Part shown: piece after piece, positions 60,393-64,000 of the stretch
Numbering within the stretch: the first letter of the stretch is position 1
How the letters are laid out: every line of letters starts with the position of its first letter
Source: G963663315 sp965231905
Lineage (GTDB): Bacteria > Pseudomonadota > Gammaproteobacteria > Arenicellales > Poriferihabitantaceae
Assembly: GCA_965231905.1 (NCBI GenBank)
Contig: CBDDOO010000001.1
Span: 930,001-994,000, forward strand
Direction: 5' to 3'
DNA length: 64,000 nt
Notes under the pieces: model-generated
Seen by the model: only the letters and a program-made list of their open reading frames with translations
Database searches by the model: none
Told to the model about the DNA's origin: nothing
Translations under genes and position numbers: made by a program

Positions 60393-60851
60393 ATGACACA
60401 ACGTGAGCTTGATCTGCGTTTCATGGAGCGGGCGCTTGAGCTTGCCGAAAAAGCGCAGGCGCTCGGGGAAGTACCGGTCGGCGCGGTGGTGGTTCAGGAT
60501 GAACAGGTGATCGGCCAGGGATTCAACCGGTCAATTTCCGGTCATGATCCTTCTGCCCATGCCGAAATTCAGGCGTTGCGTGACGCCGGTCGTTTGCTGG
60601 CCAATTACCGATTTCCCGATTGTACGCTGTATGTCACGCTGGAGCCTTGTGTGATGTGTGCGGGGGCGATATTGCAGGCCAGGGTGCGGCGGGTTGTATT
60701 CGGCGCTTATGACGAGAGGTTCGGGGCAGGGGGCAGTCGGCTGAATTTGCTGGAGTCCGGGTTCCTGAATCACCGGTGCAGTGTGGTTGCAGGCGTCATG
60801 AAGGAGCCGTGCCGGCAATTGCTCGGTCAGTTTTTCAGGGACAGGAGGTAG
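60393..60851 (+). CDS. tadA: tRNA-specific adenosine deaminase
   Basis: TadA converts adenosine 34 to inosine in tRNA-Arg(ACG), and is essential for decoding in most bacteria. 152 residues from MTQRELDLRFMERALELA; the frame extends 50 codons upstream, but that part does not match the family. Zinc-site motifs are HAE at residues 56-58 (catalytic Glu58) and PCVMC at 85-89, with the usual GAYDERFGAGGS downstream. It converges on the SCO1-family gene with 15 bases between stops. Confidence 0.95.
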   Translation: MTQRELDLRFMERALELAEKAQALGEVPVGAVVVQDEQVIGQGFNRSISGHDPSAHAEIQALRDAGRLLANYRFPDCTLYVTLEPCVMCAGAILQARVRRVVFGAYDERFGAGGSRLNLLESGFLNHRCSVVAGVMKEPCRQLLGQFFRDRR

Positions 60852-60866
60852 GACCGTACCCGGACT

Positions 60867-61532
60867 TCAGCCCGGTTGGTTGCCGTTGCGGAGGAATTCC
60901 TGTATTTGCATGAATCGGCCGGCAATCTCATCGGCTGTGTGCGGAGGTTGCCAGATTGAGGCGACGGTGGCTTGAGGTGAGATCAGGAAGACCGCGCCGC
61001 CGTGGCCGACCAGATAATCCTGCTGATCCTCTGCGTGTTCGTCGATTGACCAGGGCACGCCGAGCTGGGTTGTCAGCGACTCTATCTGTGCTTTCGTACC
61101 GGATGCGGCGGTAAATCCTTCTCCGAAAAACCCGATGTAATCACGCAGTTGATCCGGTGTGTCGCGTTCGCCGTCCACGGAGACGAAAACAAAGGCGACT
61201 TGATCCAGATCCGGCCCGGTGTCCCGGAGGAGCTTTCCCCGGACCTGTCGCAGGACGTTCATCGTGATCGGGCAGATGTCCGGACAATGGGTATAACCGA
61301 AAAACACGAAACTCCAGTGGTCGGAAAGTCGCGTCTGATCGAACTTCCGGTTCTCATGGTCCACCAGGTCGAACGGATGCAGTTGCAATTGATCAGGCCA
61401 GAAAAAACCCTTGACCGGAGAGGCGGTGGGTTCCACCTTGACGAGTGGCGGATTGAATCCGAAGAGCTGCAAATAAAGCCCGATCAGCAAAGCGCCGACA
61501 CCGGCAAGGAGAATCGTGAAATTAAAACGCAT
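60867..61532 (-). CDS. SCO1/SenC-family copper chaperone
   Basis: 221 residues, anchored by one N-terminal helix (about 7-25), with a periplasmic thioredoxin fold. The copper ligands are visible: Cys83 and Cys87 in GYTHCPDICPIT, and a His in YLVGHGGAVF near residue 177. SCO proteins load copper into the CuA centre of cytochrome oxidase or maintain its cysteines. No oxidase genes are in the window. It is divergent from potF with a 133-base gap. Confidence 0.93.
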   Translation of the reverse strand: MRFNFTILLAGVGALLIGLYLQLFGFNPPLVKVEPTASPVKGFFWPDQLQLHPFDLVDHENRKFDQTRLSDHWSFVFFGYTHCPDICPITMNVLRQVRGKLLRDTGPDLDQVAFVFVSVDGERDTPDQLRDYIGFFGEGFTAASGTKAQIESLTTQLGVPWSIDEHAEDQQDYLVGHGGAVFLISPQATVASIWQPPHTADEIAGRFMQIQEFLRNGNQPG

Positions 61533-61539
61533 CCGGTTA

Positions 61540-61572
61540 TGATTTGGGCAGGGGCACTGTGATTTGGGCAGG
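61540..61572. repeat. 13-base direct repeat in the SCO1-potF intergenic region
   Basis: TGATTTGGGCAGG occurs at 61540-61552 and again at 61560-61572, exactly 20 bases apart, or about two helical turns. This spacing suits an activator or repressor binding as a dimer on one DNA face, though it could be a chance local duplication. Confidence 0.4.
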
Positions 61573-61665
61573 CTTGAACAATCAGTTTAAGTCTGGCACA
61601 TTATACCAGCAGGTTGATTATACTGCGTCGCCAAGTTAATTAACGTCCATAGGGAGGCAGAAATT

Positions 61666-62781
61666 ATGAAAAATCCATCTGGTTTGCTGAAAAGCTGCAT
61701 TGCAGGCGCCGCTTCTTCGGCGCTGGTTTTGGGCATGGCTTCGGCGTATGCCGGGGGCAAGCTCAATGTTACCAACTGGGCCGAGTATATCGCAGAGGAT
61801 ACGATTGAGAACTTTGCGCAAGAGTATGATGTCGATGTGACTTACGATAACTATGATTCGGTCGAAGCAATCGATTCAAAATTGCTGGCCGGCAGTACCG
61901 GATACGATGTAGTCAGTCACGCCGGCAGTCAGATCGCGCGTTTAATCCCGGCCGGAATCCTGCAGCCGCTGGACAAGTCCAGGCTCGATAACTTCAAGCA
62001 CATGCGCGCCGACGTACTCGGTCAGCTCGACGCGCATTGGGACCCGGGAAACCAGTATATTGTTCCGTATATGTGGGGAACCCATGGCGTGACCTATAAT
62101 GAAGAACTGCTCCTGGAAACCTATCCAGACGCCCCGATTGGTTCACTGGACCTGATTTTCGACCCGGTGCACATGGAAAAAATTGCCCCCTGCGGTGTTT
62201 CCTTCCTGGACTCTCCGACTGATGTCATGCCCATGGCGCTGGCTTATATGGGACTGGACCCGAATACGACTGATCGGAATGACTACAAGGCCGTGGAAGA
62301 AATGCTGTTGAAAATCCGTCCATACATCAAGACATTTGATAACTATGCCTACCAGAGAATGCCTGAAAAGGAATTTTGCCTGGCTGTAACCTGGGGGCCG
62401 GATGGGTTGCTGGCGGTTGCCGGCGCCGCGGAGGCGAATACCGGCGTCGAACTGGATTTCTTCCTCCCACCGGGTGATGGGGCGTCCAATTTCTGGGTGG
62501 ATGGCTGGGTCATTCCCGCAGATGCGAAGAATATCGACAACGCCTACCTGTTTCTGAATTACATGATGCGCCCCGAGGTGGCGGCGAATGACAGTAACTT
62601 CACCTGGTATGCCACTGCCAATGAGTCTGCGATTGAACTGATCAGCGAGGAGGTTACGTCGAGTCCGGCGGCATTCCCGCCTCCCGAAGCAGTTGAGCAG
62701 ATGTATACATTAGCGGTTGTTCCACCAAAAATAGAGCGCGCGCGGACCCGGGTGTGGACCAACTTCAAGGCGGGCAATTAA
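61666..62781 (+). CDS. potF: Spermidine/putrescine ABC transporter, periplasmic binding protein
   Basis: 371 residues with a signal peptide (1-29, ending ASAYA) and the PotD/PotF fold: LNVTNWAEYIAEDTIENF at the start of the mature protein, YDVVSHAGSQIARL, then VPYMWGTHGVTYNEELL and FLPPGDGASNFWVDGWVIP, whose Trp and Asp residues line the polyamine site in this family. GGGAGG lies 11 bases before the ATG. The ATPase gene follows, and the permease genes are probably just beyond the window. Choice of symbol between potD and potF is by context with the PotG-type ATPase. Confidence 0.9.
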   Translation: MKNPSGLLKSCIAGAASSALVLGMASAYAGGKLNVTNWAEYIAEDTIENFAQEYDVDVTYDNYDSVEAIDSKLLAGSTGYDVVSHAGSQIARLIPAGILQPLDKSRLDNFKHMRADVLGQLDAHWDPGNQYIVPYMWGTHGVTYNEELLLETYPDAPIGSLDLIFDPVHMEKIAPCGVSFLDSPTDVMPMALAYMGLDPNTTDRNDYKAVEEMLLKIRPYIKTFDNYAYQRMPEKEFCLAVTWGPDGLLAVAGAAEANTGVELDFFLPPGDGASNFWVDGWVIPADAKNIDNAYLFLNYMMRPEVAANDSNFTWYATANESAIELISEEVTSSPAAFPPPEAVEQMYTLAVVPPKIERARTRVWTNFKAGN

Positions 62782-62843
62782 TGAGCTAGCATCCAGACGC
62801 CTCTGGTCAGGTCAATAGAGCTGTGTAAGAGAGAAAACAGACC

Positions 62844-63989
62844 ATGCCGGAGCAGGTAGATTATCAGGACAGGCCATGGCTTGATCCTGATGCCGAGCCA
62901 TTTATACGTATCGCGGATGTTACCAAGAATTTTGGCGATTTTACTGCGGTAAGCGGCGTCAGTCTGGATATTTACCAGGGGGAACTGTTTTGCCTGCTGG
63001 GTGGTTCGGGCTGTGGCAAATCAACACTTCTGCGTATGCTGGCAGGATTTGAAACCCCTTCGTCGGGCAGCATTTATATTGACGGCGCGCAAATGAATGA
63101 TGTTCCCGCCTGGGAACGTCCTGTCAATATGATGTTTCAGTCCTACGCGCTGTTCCCGCACATGGATGTCGCGAAGAACGTCGCTTATGGATTGCAAAGG
63201 GATGGCGTGGACAAGGAGGAAATCCGGTTGCGTGTGGCCCAAATGCTGTCGATGGTGGAGTTGGCTGAGTTCAGCAAACGCAAGCCCCACCAGTTGTCGG
63301 GTGGTCAACGCCAGCGAGTCGCATTAGCGAGGGCGCTGGTTAAACGCCCCAAAGTATTGTTGCTTGACGAACCCCTGGCCGCGCTGGACAAGCGCCTGCG
63401 TGAGCAGACCCAGTTTGAACTGATGAACATTCAGGAACAGCTGGGCGTGACCTTTATCGTCGTTACCCATGACCAGGAAGAGGCGATGACGCTTTCGACT
63501 CGCATTGCCGTGATGGATGCCGGGAAATTTGTCCAGATCGGTACGCCAACCGAAATTTATGAATACCCTGATTCGAGAATGGTGGCTGATTTTATCGGAT
63601 CGGCTAATATGTTCGAGGGGCGTGTGACGATGAGCGGGGACGGTCATTTGAAAGTGCATGCCCATGATGACAATGTCGAGTTTTACGTAGACCATGGTAT
63701 TCCTGTCAATGAAGGCAGCAAGGTCTGGGTGGCGGTTCGCCCGGAGAAAATACGGGTTTCGAAATCCCCGCCGGAGCAATCAGGGGGAAATCAGATAGCC
63801 GGGGTGGTTCAGGATATTGGTTATCTGGGCAATTTCTCGACTTATCGTGTCAAGCTCGACAGCGGCAGGGTCATGGATGTGACCGTTCCGAACCAGATAC
63901 GCCCGAAAGGGGGGCGTCACGTAGTGTATTGGGAGGAACAGGTCTGGTTGCATTGGGACGCTTCCAGCCCGGTTGTTCTCACCAAGTAG
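62844..63989 (+). CDS. potG: Polyamine ABC transporter ATP-binding protein
   Basis: 381 residues. Walker A GGSGCGKST at 53-61, Q-loop MMFQSYALFPHM, signature LSGGQRQRVALARAL, Walker B VLLLDEPLAALD, and H-loop VTHDQEEAM. The C-terminal 130 residues form a TOBE-like regulatory domain (WVAVRPEKIRVSK). Length and layout match PotG/PotA. The gap to potF is 62 bases, with a purine-rich tract before the ATG, so the two form one operon that continues past the window. Confidence 0.94.
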   Translation: MPEQVDYQDRPWLDPDAEPFIRIADVTKNFGDFTAVSGVSLDIYQGELFCLLGGSGCGKSTLLRMLAGFETPSSGSIYIDGAQMNDVPAWERPVNMMFQSYALFPHMDVAKNVAYGLQRDGVDKEEIRLRVAQMLSMVELAEFSKRKPHQLSGGQRQRVALARALVKRPKVLLLDEPLAALDKRLREQTQFELMNIQEQLGVTFIVVTHDQEEAMTLSTRIAVMDAGKFVQIGTPTEIYEYPDSRMVADFIGSANMFEGRVTMSGDGHLKVHAHDDNVEFYVDHGIPVNEGSKVWVAVRPEKIRVSKSPPEQSGGNQIAGVVQDIGYLGNFSTYRVKLDSGRVMDVTVPNQIRPKGGRHVVYWEEQVWLHWDASSPVVLTK

Positions 63990-64000
63990 CCCGGCCCTTG

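Noticed and set aside
60128..60424. Minus-strand frame opposite tadA's 5' region
   Set aside because: Its N-terminal half is antisense to tadA and no start lies in the free interval; only the last 30 residues look protein-like, so it is at best a remnant.

Overview
The window reads as a 64 kb chromosomal segment of a gammaproteobacterium. The class is inferred from gene content (LpxH, MlaA, cytochrome c5-like protein, a Pil-Chp-type chemosensory cluster, a tkt-gap-pgk operon, PotF/PotG); I have no 16S or marker phylogeny. Coding density is high, many genes overlap by 1 to 4 bases, and GC is moderately high, except for an AT-richer accessory stretch at about 49.4-60.2 kb.

Layout. (1) 1-23.17 kb is one open reading frame, truncated by the left window edge, encoding more than 7,700 residues of roughly 60 Calx-beta-like modules and ending in an outer-membrane beta-barrel domain. 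Its modules are arranged in higher-order repeats with starts about 2.9, 4.7 and 2.9 kb apart. (2) 23.2-25.5 kb is a tight operon: small membrane protein, nadD, rsfS, a periplasmic protein and a cytochrome c5-like protein. (3) 25.5-28.5 kb, minus strand: M18 aminopeptidase, apaH, mlaA. (4) 28.5-35.1 kb, minus strand: a tripartite RND efflux operon whose TolC component carries an extra substrate-binding-like domain, preceded by an initiator tRNA gene. (5) 35.3-37.5 kb: divergent cysS and lpxH. (6) 37.5-41.9 kb, minus strand: tkt-gap-pgk; pgk carries a C-terminal tail encoded by a palindromic repeat element. (7) 42.0-46.2 kb, minus strand: a PilI/PilJ/ChpA-like chemosensory cluster in which the CheA-like protein has no kinase domain and the receptor has a one-base frameshift, followed by an inositol-phosphatase family gene. 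(8) 46.3-49.4 kb: guaB-guaA.

(9) 49.4-60.2 kb, directly behind guaA, is a mosaic island: a HigA remnant, a NERD nuclease-SF1 helicase gene, a fic gene split by an IS5-family element with a 4-bp target duplication, an Old Yellow Enzyme fragment, hipB with a truncated hipA, a second short fic remnant, two near-identical AAA-like ATPase/PD-(D/E)XK genes flanking an orphan Phd antitoxin, and a secreted protein gene with a strong promoter. Operator-like sites shared by the hipB region and the secreted-protein promoter may link parts of the island. (10) 60.4-64 kb returns to core genes: tadA, a SCO1/SenC copper chaperone, and potF-potG.

Most unusual items: the higher-order repeat structure of the giant surface protein, the palindrome-encoded PGK tail, the kinase-less Chp cluster, the substrate-binding/TolC fusion and the recombined toxin-antitoxin/Fic/ATPase island. 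No CRISPR array, rRNA, integrase or complete prophage was seen.
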